From: Cellvibrio polysaccharolyticus
GTDB taxonomy: Bacteria > Pseudomonadota > Gammaproteobacteria > Pseudomonadales > Cellvibrionaceae
DNA: 64,000 bases
Direction: 5' to 3'
Assembly: GCF_015182315.1 (NCBI RefSeq)
Contig: NZ_PRDL01000001.1
Location: 3,162,001 to 3,226,000 of the forward strand
The position numbers were made by a program, and so were the translations under genes. Under the pieces are notes generated by a model, which was not told the DNA's origin, ran no database searches, and worked only from the letters and a program-made list of their open reading frames with translations. Of the stretch, positions 19,184 to 28,635 are shown piece after piece. Every line of letters begins with the position of its first letter. Position 1 is the first letter of the stretch.

Positions 19184-20164
19184 TCACGGCGTTTTAGCCA
19201 GTAGCTCGCGATTAACACAATAGCGGGTCACTTGCCCGGTCAAAGCATTGATAAGGTTTTCAACCGCGCACGCGGCCATGCCGTAACGCGTTTCATGGGT
19301 TGCCGAGCCAATATGCGGCAGGGCTACAACATGGGGCAATTGTAATAAGGGCGAATTGACCGGCAGCGGTTCCTGCTCAAAAACATCCAGGCCAGCACCG
19401 GCAATAGTGCCGCGCTGCAAAGCGCTGATTAAGGCAGACTCATCAACCACCGGCCCACGACCGGCGTTAATAAGAATGGCCGACGGTTTCATCAGCGCCA
19501 GTTCCGGCTCGCCAATAAAGTGGTGGGTTTGCGCCGTAAGCGGCAACACCACACAGACAAAATCAGCCCGCGCCATCAATTCATTCAACTCGCAACGCTG
19601 TGCAGAAAATTTCTCTTCGGCATCCGGGTGCGCGCTGCGGCTGGTGTATAAAATCGGCATGTCAAAGCCCAGGTGCGCACGCCTGGCCAGCGCTTTGCCA
19701 ATGCGCCCCATGCCGACAATGCCCATTGTTTTATGGTGCACATCGCAACCGAACCAGCTGGCGTCAATGGAAGATGTCCACTCACCGGCTTTGGTCCGGT
19801 TGGCAACCTCCACGATACGACGGGCAGTGGCCAACACCAGTGCCATCATGGTGTCGGCCACGGTGTCGGTCAGTACGTCCGGCGTGTGCATCAATAACAC
19901 GCCCCGCTCGGTTAACGCCGTTACGTCAAAGTTGTCGTAACCGACTGAAATAGTAGAAGCCACTTTCAAACGCGGCGCATGGTCAAGCACCTGGCGGTCA
20001 ACATTGGCATTGGAGCCAATGATGCCTTCGGCCTGTGCCAGCCACGACAGGGTTTCGCTGTTATCCAGCGACAGCCCCGGTGTTTCAATCACCCGGGCGT
20101 GTTCACTCAACCTTGCTAGTAACGCTGCGGGTAAAGGTTTATAGGCAATAACGACCGGTTTCAT
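19184..20164 (-). CDS. ghrB: Glyoxylate/hydroxypyruvate reductase B (2-hydroxyacid dehydrogenase)
   Basis: 326 residues from the ATG at 20164, preceded by CAGGAGTCTGT. The start MKPVVIAYKPLPAALLARL closely follows E. coli GhrB (324 residues). It reduces glyoxylate, hydroxypyruvate or 2-ketogluconate with NADPH in the cytosol. Visible features: the Rossmann motif GMGRIGKALARRAHLGFDMPILYTSR, where the Ser/Arg after the second strand suggests NADPH preference; the catalytic Arg in the INAGRGPVVDE region, a following Glu (DVFEQEPLPVNSPLL) and the His in ALPHIGSATHETR. It may feed on gluconate or uronate breakdown products, which fits nearby polysaccharide enzymes. Confidence 0.9.
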   Translation of the reverse strand: MKPVVIAYKPLPAALLARLSEHARVIETPGLSLDNSETLSWLAQAEGIIGSNANVDRQVLDHAPRLKVASTISVGYDNFDVTALTERGVLLMHTPDVLTDTVADTMMALVLATARRIVEVANRTKAGEWTSSIDASWFGCDVHHKTMGIVGMGRIGKALARRAHLGFDMPILYTSRSAHPDAEEKFSAQRCELNELMARADFVCVVLPLTAQTHHFIGEPELALMKPSAILINAGRGPVVDESALISALQRGTIAGAGLDVFEQEPLPVNSPLLQLPHVVALPHIGSATHETRYGMAACAVENLINALTGQVTRYCVNRELLAKTP

Positions 20165-20212
20165 ACAGACTCCTGTGCAATACACTCAACAACATGGATA
20201 GGAGCCATCATG

Positions 20213-21538
20213 TCAGGAACCCTTACCCGCCGCTGAGACCTGGGTATCATCAGCAAGGTGGCTGACGCGCGTCACCAGCAACTGATCAATTTTGTAGTTA
20301 TCAATATCGACCACTTCGAATTTGTAGCCGTCATGAATAACAAAGTCAGTGCGCTTGGGAATTTTGCGCAGCGTATACATCATGAAACCGGCGATGGTTT
20401 CGTAATTTTGTGAGGCCGGAAAATGATCAATCGACAGCACACGCATCACATCGGCCAGCGGTGTTAACCCTTCGACCAACCACGAATTATCGTCGCGGGA
20501 CACAATTTGCTCTTCTTCCGAATGAACCAGCTCGCCCATCACAATATTCATTACATCCTTGAGCGTTATTACCCCCACCACCATGGCGTACTCATTCATG
20601 ATCACGGCGAAGTCTTCACCGGTAGACTTGAAGTACTCCAGCACTTCATAAAGCGACAAAGTGTCGGGAATAATTAAAGGGGTACGCAAAATACCTTCTG
20701 CGTCCAGAGATACGTCATGGCCATTTAAAATTTGCAGCAGAATATCGCGGGTATCGACATAGCCCAGCAAACGGTCCAAAGACTGGTCGCACACCGGAAA
20801 ACGGGAATAGGCATGTTCGGCAATGCGGGCTTTCATCATGTCTGAAGAATCGCCCTTGTTAAACCAGAACAAATTTTCCCGCGCGGTCATCGCCGAGGTT
20901 ACGGTGCGCGATTCCATTTCAAAGACGTTCTCCAGCAACTGATGTTCCTGTTGCTGCAACACCCCGGCCTGGGCGCCGGCGTCCATCATGGCGATGATAT
21001 CTTCCGGGGTGATATTGTCTTCACGCATGGTGGGCAATTTGAATATTTTAAAGACAAAATTGGCCAAACCATTGAATAACCACACCAGCGGCTTGAGCAA
21101 TACAATCAGGCCGGCCATGGGTTTAACCAGCGCAACCGCAACCGCCTCCGGGTACACCATCGCGAGGCGCTTGGGGATCAAATCCGCGAGCAGAATAAAC
21201 AGCGCAGAAATCAGAAACACCGAAAAGGAAAAAGCCACCGGTTGTATCCAGGGGCCTTCAAAAAAGTATTCCAGCAGGTTGACGAAATAAGGCGTAAATG
21301 CCGACTCGCCTAAAATACCGCCGAGAATACCCACCGCATTGAGGCAAATTTGTACCACGGTAAAATAGTTACCCGGCTTCTCTTGCAGGGCCAATACCCG
21401 GGAGGCATTCTCATCGCCCTCCGACGCCATTAACCCCAGCTTCATTTTGCGGGACGCCGCCAGCGAAATTTCCGAGAGTGAAAAAAAAGCACCGACCGCA
21501 ACCAGCGCCAGCAGCAATAAACTGTATTCCAACGTCAT
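20213..21538 (-). CDS. paeA: CNNM/CBS membrane protein, probable polyamine exporter PaeA (YtfL)
   Basis: 441 residues from the ATG at 21538, with AGGAAAAAAGTT before it. The CNNM transmembrane domain comes first (YSLLLLALVAVGAFFSLSEISLAASRKMKLGLMASEGDENASRVL), then a pair of CBS domains (about 210-330) and the CorC/HlyC C-terminal domain (about 345-425). The N-terminal sequence matches E. coli YtfL closely (AFFSxSEISLAASRK, FTVVQIxLNAVxILGGI, LADLxPKR). YtfL/PaeA exports cadaverine and putrescine and protects stationary cells. Located at the inner membrane. Other CNNM paralogues transport Mg2+, so the substrate is inferred from similarity. Confidence 0.85.
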   Translation of the reverse strand: MTLEYSLLLLALVAVGAFFSLSEISLAASRKMKLGLMASEGDENASRVLALQEKPGNYFTVVQICLNAVGILGGILGESAFTPYFVNLLEYFFEGPWIQPVAFSFSVFLISALFILLADLIPKRLAMVYPEAVAVALVKPMAGLIVLLKPLVWLFNGLANFVFKIFKLPTMREDNITPEDIIAMMDAGAQAGVLQQQEHQLLENVFEMESRTVTSAMTARENLFWFNKGDSSDMMKARIAEHAYSRFPVCDQSLDRLLGYVDTRDILLQILNGHDVSLDAEGILRTPLIIPDTLSLYEVLEYFKSTGEDFAVIMNEYAMVVGVITLKDVMNIVMGELVHSEEEQIVSRDDNSWLVEGLTPLADVMRVLSIDHFPASQNYETIAGFMMYTLRKIPKRTDFVIHDGYKFEVVDIDNYKIDQLLVTRVSHLADDTQVSAAGKGS

Positions 21539-21790
21539 AACTTTTTTCCTGTAGTACCGGTTTAAACCACTATCCGGAATTTTTGCTGTTGCGTCGTAAA
21601 CACCGCCAACAGAACAGCAAAAACCCCCGAGACGACGATTCATTATAGCTGCTGCTTTTTCAACCTGTCGGCAGCTGCGCTTCTCGTTCCAAACGCCCGT
21701 AGCTTAACAGCATGACAAAAAGGTTACTCCTACCGCGCTGACAATCCCGAACTTCTGGCAGAATGGGTCGCACAAAAAACGGAGAATAAT

Positions 21791-24262
21791 ATGCACACGT
21801 CAACCCGCCTTGCCCGCTTCTCGATGGTGATATTGATCGCCTTGCTGGCCGCCTGCGAAAAGCCGGCCGTTAGCTCGCTGGCGATTAACACTCTGACCGG
21901 AGAGAGTTTACAGCTCAACAGCCGACACTTTTATGTCAACCCGGCGCTGCCCGCCAGCAAACCGCACACCTTTCAATTCAAAAACCTGCATGACGCTGTC
22001 GCCGCTGCAGACAGCGGCAGCGAACAACAGCCGATGGTGATTTACCTGGAGCCGGATGTGTACCCGATGAACGGTACAGAAACCGATCGCGGTTTGTACA
22101 TCCATCAGGATTGGCTGTCGCTGATCGGTTTGGCCAGCGATCCACAGGACGTAGTACTGGCGGATAACCGCGGACACACCATTGGTGCCTCCAGCGAAAA
22201 AGGTTCATCGCCGGCTGAAACCCTGTTTGTAACAGGCACCGGCTTTCGTGCGGAAAATCTGACCCTGGGCAATTACTGCAACGTGGATCTGGTGTACCCG
22301 AAAGACCCGTCCAAAAATCAACCAAAACGCTCTGCCACCATTACTCAGGCTTATGTAATAGGCGCGCATCATCCGGACAAGGTGCTGGATAAATACGTGT
22401 TTAAAAATGTACGTTTTGTCAGCATGCTCGACACCATAGCGCTCGGCCATGTAAAGCGCGCTTATTATGAAAACGTGTACGTTCAGGGCACCGATGATTA
22501 CATGGGCGGCGGCGATATTCATGTTATGAAGAACGCGGTTCTGCACAACTACACCAGCAAACCGGTGTACAGCGCAGGCAAAAACGGCATGGCATTTATT
22601 GACAGTGAATGGCGGGTCGCCTTTTCCGACCCGCAGGATCTCACCATCACCAAAGTGTCTTCACCGATTTATTTGATCAACAATAATTTCTCGGATACTA
22701 ACGGCAACCTGCGCGATATTCGCTGGGCCAACTATCCGCGCAGTGATGTGCAATCCATGAGTTGGCGCACCACCCGCGAGGGCGAGCCTTATACCATCCA
22801 GCCACAGGCCAATACGCTATTGCTCAGCGACCGCCAGGCGGCGGCGTTTAGCGTACACAACTTGCTGAAGGGCGAAGACGACTGGGACCCGGCTGGCGAT
22901 AAAGCCACCGACCCGGCAACCACCGATGCGGCCATCAATGTGAGCGTTACGGCCAATGCAACCCTGCGCACCGGCGAAGCGCCAGTTATCTTACAGGCCT
23001 CGGTATTCCCTGCTGATGCCAGCCAGACCATCCATTGGCATGCCGACAATGACATGCTGACCCTGGAGCCGATTGATAGCCAATCGGTACGCGTGATCGG
23101 CCACAACGACAGCGAAGCAAGTGCCACCGTCCAGGTTACCGCGTCGGCAGAAAATGGTATTTACAATCACAGTGTGGTGACGGTGCACCCGGCACTGCTG
23201 CCTGCCCCGGCGTTCATCAGCAAACCGGCGTTATCCGGTGTTAATGCAGGCAGCCTGCAATTAAGTTATGCGCTGGATCTCGCTCACGGCAAGCACACCC
23301 GCCCCGACCACTCACACGTCACCTGGTACCGCGCCCGCGATAAAGACGGCAGCAATGCCTTGCCGGTTGCCATTTCCCACGGCAACCAGCCACTGCTGCA
23401 ATACGCCTTGACCACCGGGGACGTCGGCCATTACCTGCTGGCAACGGTTGCCCCGGCGCACAATCGTAGCCAGCCGGGCGAGCCTCAATTAGTCATCAGC
23501 GCTCGCGCTATTACGCTGAACGATATACCGGGCGATGGCCTGGCCAAATTCAACATCAGCACAGATTTCAAACACCTGCCCACCGGCTGGCAACCGCAAC
23601 TCCTCGACGGCACCTGGACCCAGGATACCTTTTACCCGAAAGATCAAAAAGTCGCCTGGCGCGCCGAAGAAACCACGCCCTGGACATACGACCGTGGCAT
23701 CAACGGCGCTGGCCAGCAAACCGGCCTGCTGACCACCGCCCAGGGCGCACGTCTGCTGTATTCACAGTCGGTCAGTATTGACGACATGCGAGTTGTGGTA
23801 GAGATGAACCCGGCCAAAATGGCATCACAAGGTTTTGGCAGCCCCAACGGGCAATATCTGGAAATCTACATCAAATACGACACCCGCAGCCAAAGCGGTT
23901 ATGCCTTGCGCATTGAGCGCACCAACAAATACGGTTTCGCGACCGATTACACGCTGTACCGTTATGAAAATGGTGTTGGAAAAGCTATTTCAGATTCAAT
24001 ATCCACCACCGCCTTCAGCCCCGGCGCCCGGGTAGAGCTGACCATCAGCAAAGGTGTATTTACTGCCAAAGCCACCACCAGCTCAGCGCGCAGCTCGGAT
24101 CAAATTGCCGCCGGTTTGCCAGACAGTGTGACGCTGCTAGCCCAGGTTGAAAACAATACCTTTGGCGGTGCCGGTTTACAGCACACAGGAACGGTAGGCG
24201 GTGAAAGCCGGTTGCAGATAACCCGGCTGAGCATTAACTACGATATTAATGAGGATCACTAA
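21791..24262 (+). CDS. Secreted lipoprotein with pectin methylesterase-like (CE8) beta-helix
   Basis: 823 residues. A signal peptide with lipobox LLAAC (Cys22) predicts a surface or outer-membrane lipoprotein. Residues about 30-370 form a right-handed beta-helix like family CE8 pectinesterases: QAYVIGAHHPDKV, VRFVSMLDTIALG where the family has a QDT motif, YYENVYVQGTDDYMGGG, and a late Arg (DIRWANYPRS). The Asp of the MLDT and GTDD motifs could be catalytic, but the family Gln is not obvious. An Ig-like domain (about 375-470) and a C-terminal concanavalin-like beta-sandwich (about 590-815, WTQDTFYPKDQKVAWRAEE, YLEIYIKYD) follow. Predicted to de-esterify pectin. RBS: CGGAGAATAAT before ATG. 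Confidence 0.8.
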   Translation: MHTSTRLARFSMVILIALLAACEKPAVSSLAINTLTGESLQLNSRHFYVNPALPASKPHTFQFKNLHDAVAAADSGSEQQPMVIYLEPDVYPMNGTETDRGLYIHQDWLSLIGLASDPQDVVLADNRGHTIGASSEKGSSPAETLFVTGTGFRAENLTLGNYCNVDLVYPKDPSKNQPKRSATITQAYVIGAHHPDKVLDKYVFKNVRFVSMLDTIALGHVKRAYYENVYVQGTDDYMGGGDIHVMKNAVLHNYTSKPVYSAGKNGMAFIDSEWRVAFSDPQDLTITKVSSPIYLINNNFSDTNGNLRDIRWANYPRSDVQSMSWRTTREGEPYTIQPQANTLLLSDRQAAAFSVHNLLKGEDDWDPAGDKATDPATTDAAINVSVTANATLRTGEAPVILQASVFPADASQTIHWHADNDMLTLEPIDSQSVRVIGHNDSEASATVQVTASAENGIYNHSVVTVHPALLPAPAFISKPALSGVNAGSLQLSYALDLAHGKHTRPDHSHVTWYRARDKDGSNALPVAISHGNQPLLQYALTTGDVGHYLLATVAPAHNRSQPGEPQLVISARAITLNDIPGDGLAKFNISTDFKHLPTGWQPQLLDGTWTQDTFYPKDQKVAWRAEETTPWTYDRGINGAGQQTGLLTTAQGARLLYSQSVSIDDMRVVVEMNPAKMASQGFGSPNGQYLEIYIKYDTRSQSGYALRIERTNKYGFATDYTLYRYENGVGKAISDSISTTAFSPGARVELTISKGVFTAKATTSSARSSDQIAAGLPDSVTLLAQVENNTFGGAGLQHTGTVGGESRLQITRLSINYDINEDH

Positions 24263-24302
24263 TAAAAAAGCCCCCGACTTCAAAAGTGGGGGGCTTTTTT
24301 GC
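24263..24302. terminator. Bidirectional terminator between the pectinesterase and GH43 genes
   Basis: AAAAAAGCCCCC ... GGGGGGCTTTTTT forms a GC-rich stem flanked by A- and T-runs on both sides. It can end transcription from both convergent genes. Confidence 0.85.
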
Positions 24303-24323
24303 GGTACCGATTACGACAAAAGA

Positions 24324-25325
24324 TTAATGCTTGTGAGCACTGTTTTTAACGCGAGTAGAAAAATCACTTACGCCTTCTTTGGTACGCTCAACTTTCTTAA
24401 TAGTGCCATCTTCATTGAAGTACAAATATTCCGCTGCACTGTGGCGCTGTCTTTTCTCGCAAGTACCTTCCGGTGAATCTATCCAACGGTGGTAAAACAA
24501 AATCCACTGGCCTTTATATTCAACAATGGAATGGTGATTATTCGCATTGTTCTCCTGCTCCATAATCACACCCTGATATTTCCAGGGGCCTTTCGGTGAA
24601 GTCGCGGTGTAATAAGTGAGCACACGGTTATTTTCCGGCATGGTGAAATAGTAAAGACCGTTGCGCTTGAATACCCACGGGCCTTCCATTTTCGGCTCAT
24701 GGCCGCCCATATCCATTTTGAAAAATTCGCCTTTGGTGCTGCGCATATCGTCGGCCATTTCGATCACCAGATAATCTGCATTCTCACCCACGCCATGAAA
24801 ATACAAATAAGCCTTGCCGTCGTCATCAATAAACATCGCCGGGTCGTTAGCGTAGGGTTCGGTCCACAAGGGCGCGCCGATCATGTCTTTGAAGGGGCCA
24901 GTAGGTGAATCACTTTCGGCAATACCAATACCCATCCACTTGGTACTTTTTTCCGGGTTTACCCGGTCTTTAAAGCCGGTGCCAGCCGGAAATACAAAAT
25001 AGTACTTGCCGTTTTTGTAAGCCGCATCCGGTGCCCAGGCAAAATCATCTGCCCATGAAAGGTCGTCTACCGACAAAATGGCACCGTGATCTTTCCAGTC
25101 CACCAGGTTTTCTGACGAAAACACATGCCAGTCTTTCATGTGAAAGTCTTTCTGGCACTCTTCATCATGCGAGGTATACAGGTACATTTTTCCATCAGCC
25201 CATACGTGACCCGAAGGGTCTGCAGTTTTGATGTTGCTGCCAAAATCGAGAGGGTTCTGGGCATGGGTAAATGCAGCGCCTAAAGATAAACACAGCAGCG
25301 CTGCTGTAGTGGTCAATCGTTTCAT
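24324..25325 (-). CDS. Secreted glycoside hydrolase family 43
   Basis: 333 residues with a signal peptide cleaved near THAQ (about residue 22). The five-bladed propeller of GH43 is recognisable by its acidic triad: catalytic base in KTADPSGHVW (Asp36), the pKa-modulating Asp in ANDPAMFIDDDG, and the catalytic acid Glu in KMEGPWVFKRNGLYYF. The repeats YYFVFPAG, YLYFHGVG, YYFTMPENNR also fit. Likely substrates are arabinan, arabinoxylan or related side chains; the exact specificity is not clear. It converges on the pectinesterase-like gene and starts with AGGAAAAATAACT before ATG. Probably periplasmic or secreted. Confidence 0.88.
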   Translation of the reverse strand: MKRLTTTAALLCLSLGAAFTHAQNPLDFGSNIKTADPSGHVWADGKMYLYTSHDEECQKDFHMKDWHVFSSENLVDWKDHGAILSVDDLSWADDFAWAPDAAYKNGKYYFVFPAGTGFKDRVNPEKSTKWMGIGIAESDSPTGPFKDMIGAPLWTEPYANDPAMFIDDDGKAYLYFHGVGENADYLVIEMADDMRSTKGEFFKMDMGGHEPKMEGPWVFKRNGLYYFTMPENNRVLTYYTATSPKGPWKYQGVIMEQENNANNHHSIVEYKGQWILFYHRWIDSPEGTCEKRQRHSAAEYLYFNEDGTIKKVERTKEGVSDFSTRVKNSAHKH

Positions 25326-25790
25326 AGTTATTTTTCCTGGCCAGTTAACATCACTGACCGATACCGGGCCGATGGGTTGATTATGTCGCCCCGAATAAGC
25401 CGGGGCTGTTATGGTTTGAATAACTATAACAACATTGACTCAAACTGCCCATATTTTTGACCCGCAACGGCTTTTTATCCCCGGTTTTAGCGGTAATAGC
25501 GGCGTTTTTTGCTGCGCCATGCAAAAACAAAAATACTATTTAAAACAACGTGTTATAAAAATTTAATGTAAATTTTTATTGATCTTTTGCCGGAAAACCT
25601 ATATTCAAGCAGCCGTAGCATCGCTGTTTTCACGAGAACATAGCCGCTACAACCCGATTGGCTACTGAGGTGGGCACAACCCCTTTTATATGGACGCGTC
25701 TCGAATACGTCATTGTTTTACGCATACTGTTGATTTTCCTCCGGCTGCTGCGACCTCTGGTTGCCCTGTCGCCCTGATGGAGTTCGTTAA
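25326..25790. other. 465-bp intergenic region between GH43 and yoaE-like genes
   Basis: No gene supported. A hairpin GCCCCG/CGGGGC (25388-25406) lies just upstream of the GH43 gene. The stretch 25440-25600 is AT-rich (AAATACTATTTAAAAC, TTATAAAAATTTAATG) and probably carries promoters for both divergent genes. A manganese riboswitch was considered for the TerC-family gene, but its conserved core was not found. Confidence 0.4.
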
Positions 25791-27341
25791 ATGGAATTTT
25801 TAATGGACCCCTCAATCTGGGCCGGCCTGCTCGCCCTTATCGTGCTGGAAATTGTTCTCGGCATTGATAACCTGGTTTTTATCGCCATTCTGGCGGACAA
25901 ACTTCCCCCGCATCAACGCGACAAAGCACGGGTCATTGGCCTGTCGCTGGCCTTGATTATGCGGCTGGGTCTTCTTTCTGTTATCTCCTGGATGGTCACC
26001 CTCACCAACCCGCTGTTTTATGTCGCCGGTTGGCCGGTTTCCGGTCGGGATATGATTTTGCTCTTCGGCGGCCTTTTCCTGGTTTACAAAGCCACAGTTG
26101 AGCTACATGAAAAAATGGAAGGCAAAAATCACGTAGAAAACAAAAGCACGCTGTATGCCGGCTTCTGGGTGGTGGTAACCCAAATTGTTATTCTTGACGC
26201 GGTGTTCTCGCTGGACGCCGTGATTACCGCTGTCGGTATGGTGGATAACATCTATGTGATGATGACTGCTGTTGTGATTGCCATGACAGTGATGTTGCTG
26301 GCCTCCAAACCGCTGACCATTTTTGTTAACAAGCACCCCACCGTGGTTATCCTGTGCCTCAGTTTCCTGTTGATGATCGGCTTCAGCCTGATCGCAGAAA
26401 GTTTTGGCCTGCATATCCCCAAAGGCTACCTGTATGCCGCTATCGGGTTCTCTATTTTGATTGAGGTTTTCAACCAGTTAAGCAAACACAATTCGCTTAA
26501 AAATCAGGAAAAGCAGCCGTTCCGCGAGCGCACCGCTGACGCCATTATCAAGCTGATCAGCCGCAATCCGCTGACGGTTTCACCGTCACAGCAGGTACAG
26601 GTTGAGCAGGAAAAAATCTTTGCCGATGAAGAACGCTACATGATCAGCGGTGTGTTAACCCTGTCCGAGCGTTCTGTTAAAGGCATCATGACGCCGCGCA
26701 GCGATATCTCCTGGCTGGATATCAATGACTCACAGGAAAAACTGCGCGAGACTATTTTGTCGGTACCGCACAGCTTCTTCCCGGTCGCTCGGGAAAATAT
26801 CGACAACGTATTTGCCATGGTGCGCGCCAAGGAATTCCTCGATGCGCTGGACAACGAAACGGATCTCAAGCCGTTGATGAGCAAATACCGCCCGGTATAT
26901 ATCTCTGACCATATGAATATTCTTCAGGTGATGAAGGTATTGCGTCAGTCCAACGGCAGCCCGGCGATGGTGGTAGACGAGTTTGGTTCTATCAAAGGTC
27001 TGATTACGCCGCTGGATATTTTTGAAGCGATTGCCGGTGAATTCCCGGATGCGGATGAAACCCCGGAAATTCAAAAAATGCCCGATGGCACCTGGCTGGT
27101 AAGCGGCGCCGCTGATTTGTATCAGCTGGAGCTGGAGCTGGATGTAAACCATCTGATCAGTCGCAAAGACGGCAGCTTTATCAGTGTTGCCGGTTTGATT
27201 CTGGAAGAGCTGGGGCATATTCCAAGCATTGACGAAAAAATCGTCAGGGAAAACCTGATGTTTACTGTTCGGGAAATTCAGGAAAACCGCATCCATCTGG
27301 TTGAGGTGAGTATTGTCGAACCGGAGAATGGTCACGAGTAA
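25791..27341 (+). CDS. yoaE: TerC-family membrane protein with CBS and CorC domains (YoaE-like)
   Basis: 516 residues. The start MEFLMDPSIWAGLLALIVLE is nearly identical to E. coli YoaE (518 residues). The TerC membrane domain covers about 1-225, with the acidic motif GIDNLVFIAIL and ILDAVFSLDAVITAVGM. A CBS pair (about 285-405) and a CorC/HlyC transporter-associated domain (about 425-510, TWLVSGAADLYQLELELDV) follow. TerC proteins are linked to Mn2+ or other metal handling at the membrane; the role of YoaE itself is not settled. It is followed directly by a strong terminator. Confidence 0.9.
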   Translation: MEFLMDPSIWAGLLALIVLEIVLGIDNLVFIAILADKLPPHQRDKARVIGLSLALIMRLGLLSVISWMVTLTNPLFYVAGWPVSGRDMILLFGGLFLVYKATVELHEKMEGKNHVENKSTLYAGFWVVVTQIVILDAVFSLDAVITAVGMVDNIYVMMTAVVIAMTVMLLASKPLTIFVNKHPTVVILCLSFLLMIGFSLIAESFGLHIPKGYLYAAIGFSILIEVFNQLSKHNSLKNQEKQPFRERTADAIIKLISRNPLTVSPSQQVQVEQEKIFADEERYMISGVLTLSERSVKGIMTPRSDISWLDINDSQEKLRETILSVPHSFFPVARENIDNVFAMVRAKEFLDALDNETDLKPLMSKYRPVYISDHMNILQVMKVLRQSNGSPAMVVDEFGSIKGLITPLDIFEAIAGEFPDADETPEIQKMPDGTWLVSGAADLYQLELELDVNHLISRKDGSFISVAGLILEELGHIPSIDEKIVRENLMFTVREIQENRIHLVEVSIVEPENGHE

Positions 27342-27342
27342 C

Positions 27343-27373
27343 AAAAAAGCCCGGCAAATGCCGGGCTTTTTTT
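27343..27373. terminator. Rho-independent terminator after the yoaE-like gene
   Basis: AAAAAAGCCCGGCA and TGCCGGGCTTTTTTT form a perfect GC-rich hairpin with loop AA and a T7 run; symmetric, so it could work in both directions. Confidence 0.92.
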
Positions 27374-27412
27374 CGCCTTAATTTCACTGAAGATCCGATC
27401 AGCACAATGCGA

Positions 27413-27694
27413 GTTTGCCGTTAGGATGTTTGTTCCAAAACTGTCGGGTCATGGACGACCGCCATGGATGGCGGAAGTTAGAGCAACGCAGGAGCAGTTG
27501 CCGTCGACCGCCATGGATGGCGGAAGTTAGAGCAACGCAGGAGCAGTTGCCGTCGACCGTCAGAGCCACATGGGTGGAGTGCGCATAAAGCAAAACATGT
27601 TTTGCGCGTACGGAACGACAATCCTCTGTGAGGATTGGCCGGCTCCGCTTGCGGATGTTCATGCGCTTTTGGAACAAACATCCTAACGGCAAAC
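27413..27694. repeat. Modular palindromic element, copy 2 (longest; forward, module A twice plus a private module)
   Basis: Arms 27413-27440 and 27667-27694 are perfect 28-bp inverted repeats. The variable arm segment is ATGTTTG, with its complement in the other arm. Inside are the CTGTCGGGTCA hairpin half, module A in two tandem units, GTCAGAGCCACATGG, then a module not seen in other copies with its own hairpins (AAAACATGTTTT, CAATCCTCTGTGAGGATTG). Conserved left flank: GCACAATGCGA. It sits between the yoaE terminator and the 3' end of narL. Confidence 0.88.
27457..27554 (+). repeat. 49-bp tandem duplication of module A inside copy 2
   Basis: Two identical 49-bp units (27457-27505 and 27506-27554), each starting GACCGCCATGGATGGCGGAA and ending GCAGTTGCCGTC. 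Each unit contains the palindrome CCGCCATGGATGGCGG. Single module A units are found in copies 1 and 6. Confidence 0.9.
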
Positions 27695-27787
27695 GGATAG
27701 ACTGGCACTTACCAGCAGGTTTGAAAAACAACGTCCTGATACCAATCTCCGATTGAGCCAATTTGAAACGCTTAAGAGTCTGACAAC

Positions 27788-28438
27788 TCATTGCGCGGAG
27801 CGGTGATTTACCATCCACACTGCGGCTTCTACGCGGGAGCGCAAGCCGAGTTTTTTCAGCAAGTGTTTAACGTGTACCTTAACGGTGCCGTCAGAAATAT
27901 CCAGCGCCCGCGCAATAAGTTTGTTACTCATACCCTGCGCAATCAATTCAATAATTTCCCGCTCGCGGCCGGTCAGGCTTTCAAGGCTGGAGGTAGGGCT
28001 TTTTTGCGGTTTGCGAATCGCGCTGGCCAGTACCTGGGTAACCGCTTCGCTCATCACCATCTTGCCTTGCAGTGCGCGCTGAATTTGCTCCAGCAGCAAC
28101 TCCGGCTCCATGTCTTTTAACAAATAACCATCAGCACCGCGTGAAATGGCTTCCAGCACATCTTCATCGGCATCGGATACCGTCAGCATCACAATACGCG
28201 AGGTCACGCCTTCGTCTCGCAAACGGCTGAGGGTTTCCTGGCCGTTCATGCCCTGCATATTCAAATCGAGCAATATCAAATCCGGGTCAAGCTCTGTACC
28301 CAGCGCAATCGCCTCTTCTCCACTGCCCGCTTCGGCAATGACTTCAAGGTTGTCAGCCAACCCGATTAACTGCTGCAAACCTTTGCGCAGCAACGGGTGA
28401 TCATCAACCAGCATGATAGTAGCGACCTGCTGTGTCAT
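27788..28438 (-). CDS. narL: Nitrate/nitrite response regulator NarL (NarL/NarP type)
   Basis: 216 residues from the ATG at 28438 (MTQQVATIMLVDDHPLLRKG); GGGAGTACAGGAT precedes it. The receiver domain has the acidic pocket VDDH, phospho-acceptor Asp58 (LILLDLNM), the Thr/Ser switch (IVMLTVSDAD) and LLKDM. A LuxR-type helix-turn-helix ends the protein (LTGREREIIELIAQGMSNKLIARALDISDGTVKVHVKHLLKKLGL, about residues 150-195). It should be phosphorylated by NarX (30250) and bind 7-2-7 heptamer pairs, four of which I find in this window. The gene is divergent from narK. Confidence 0.92.
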   Translation of the reverse strand: MTQQVATIMLVDDHPLLRKGLQQLIGLADNLEVIAEAGSGEEAIALGTELDPDLILLDLNMQGMNGQETLSRLRDEGVTSRIVMLTVSDADEDVLEAISRGADGYLLKDMEPELLLEQIQRALQGKMVMSEAVTQVLASAIRKPQKSPTSSLESLTGREREIIELIAQGMSNKLIARALDISDGTVKVHVKHLLKKLGLRSRVEAAVWMVNHRSAQ

Positions 28439-28568
28439 ATCCTGTACTCCCAATCTGATGAAAATCTGACGCGGCAAACAGTGCGCCCAGGCGACCTGCT
28501 GCCAGGCAAGCTTATCATCCTGGCAGCGCAAATGATGTAACCCGGAAGAATAACCCGTTCAGCAAAAT

Positions 28569-28584
28569 TACCCCTTTGGGAGTA
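28569..28584. promoter_or_regulatory. NarL/NarP 7-2-7 binding site in the narL-narK intergenic region
   Basis: TACCCCT-TT-GGGAGTA: two heptamers (consensus TACYYMT) in inverted orientation with 2-bp spacing. The first matches 7 of 7; the second reads TACTCCC on the complement, 6 of 7. It lies between divergent narL and narK and may control either or both. Confidence 0.7.
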
Positions 28585-28635
28585 CCTCGAAAAAACACGA
28601 TTTTCCGCAAAAACTAACCCCAAGGGCGAATTGAG

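Noticed and set aside
25326..25790. A yybP-ykoY manganese riboswitch before the TerC-family gene
   Set aside because: Such riboswitches precede some TerC genes, and there are short pairings near 25610-25670, but the conserved GGGGAGUAGC-type core is missing.
27399..27818. A 139-residue minus-strand frame downstream of narL
   Set aside because: It is the translation of repeat copy 2, including the duplicated module, not a gene.
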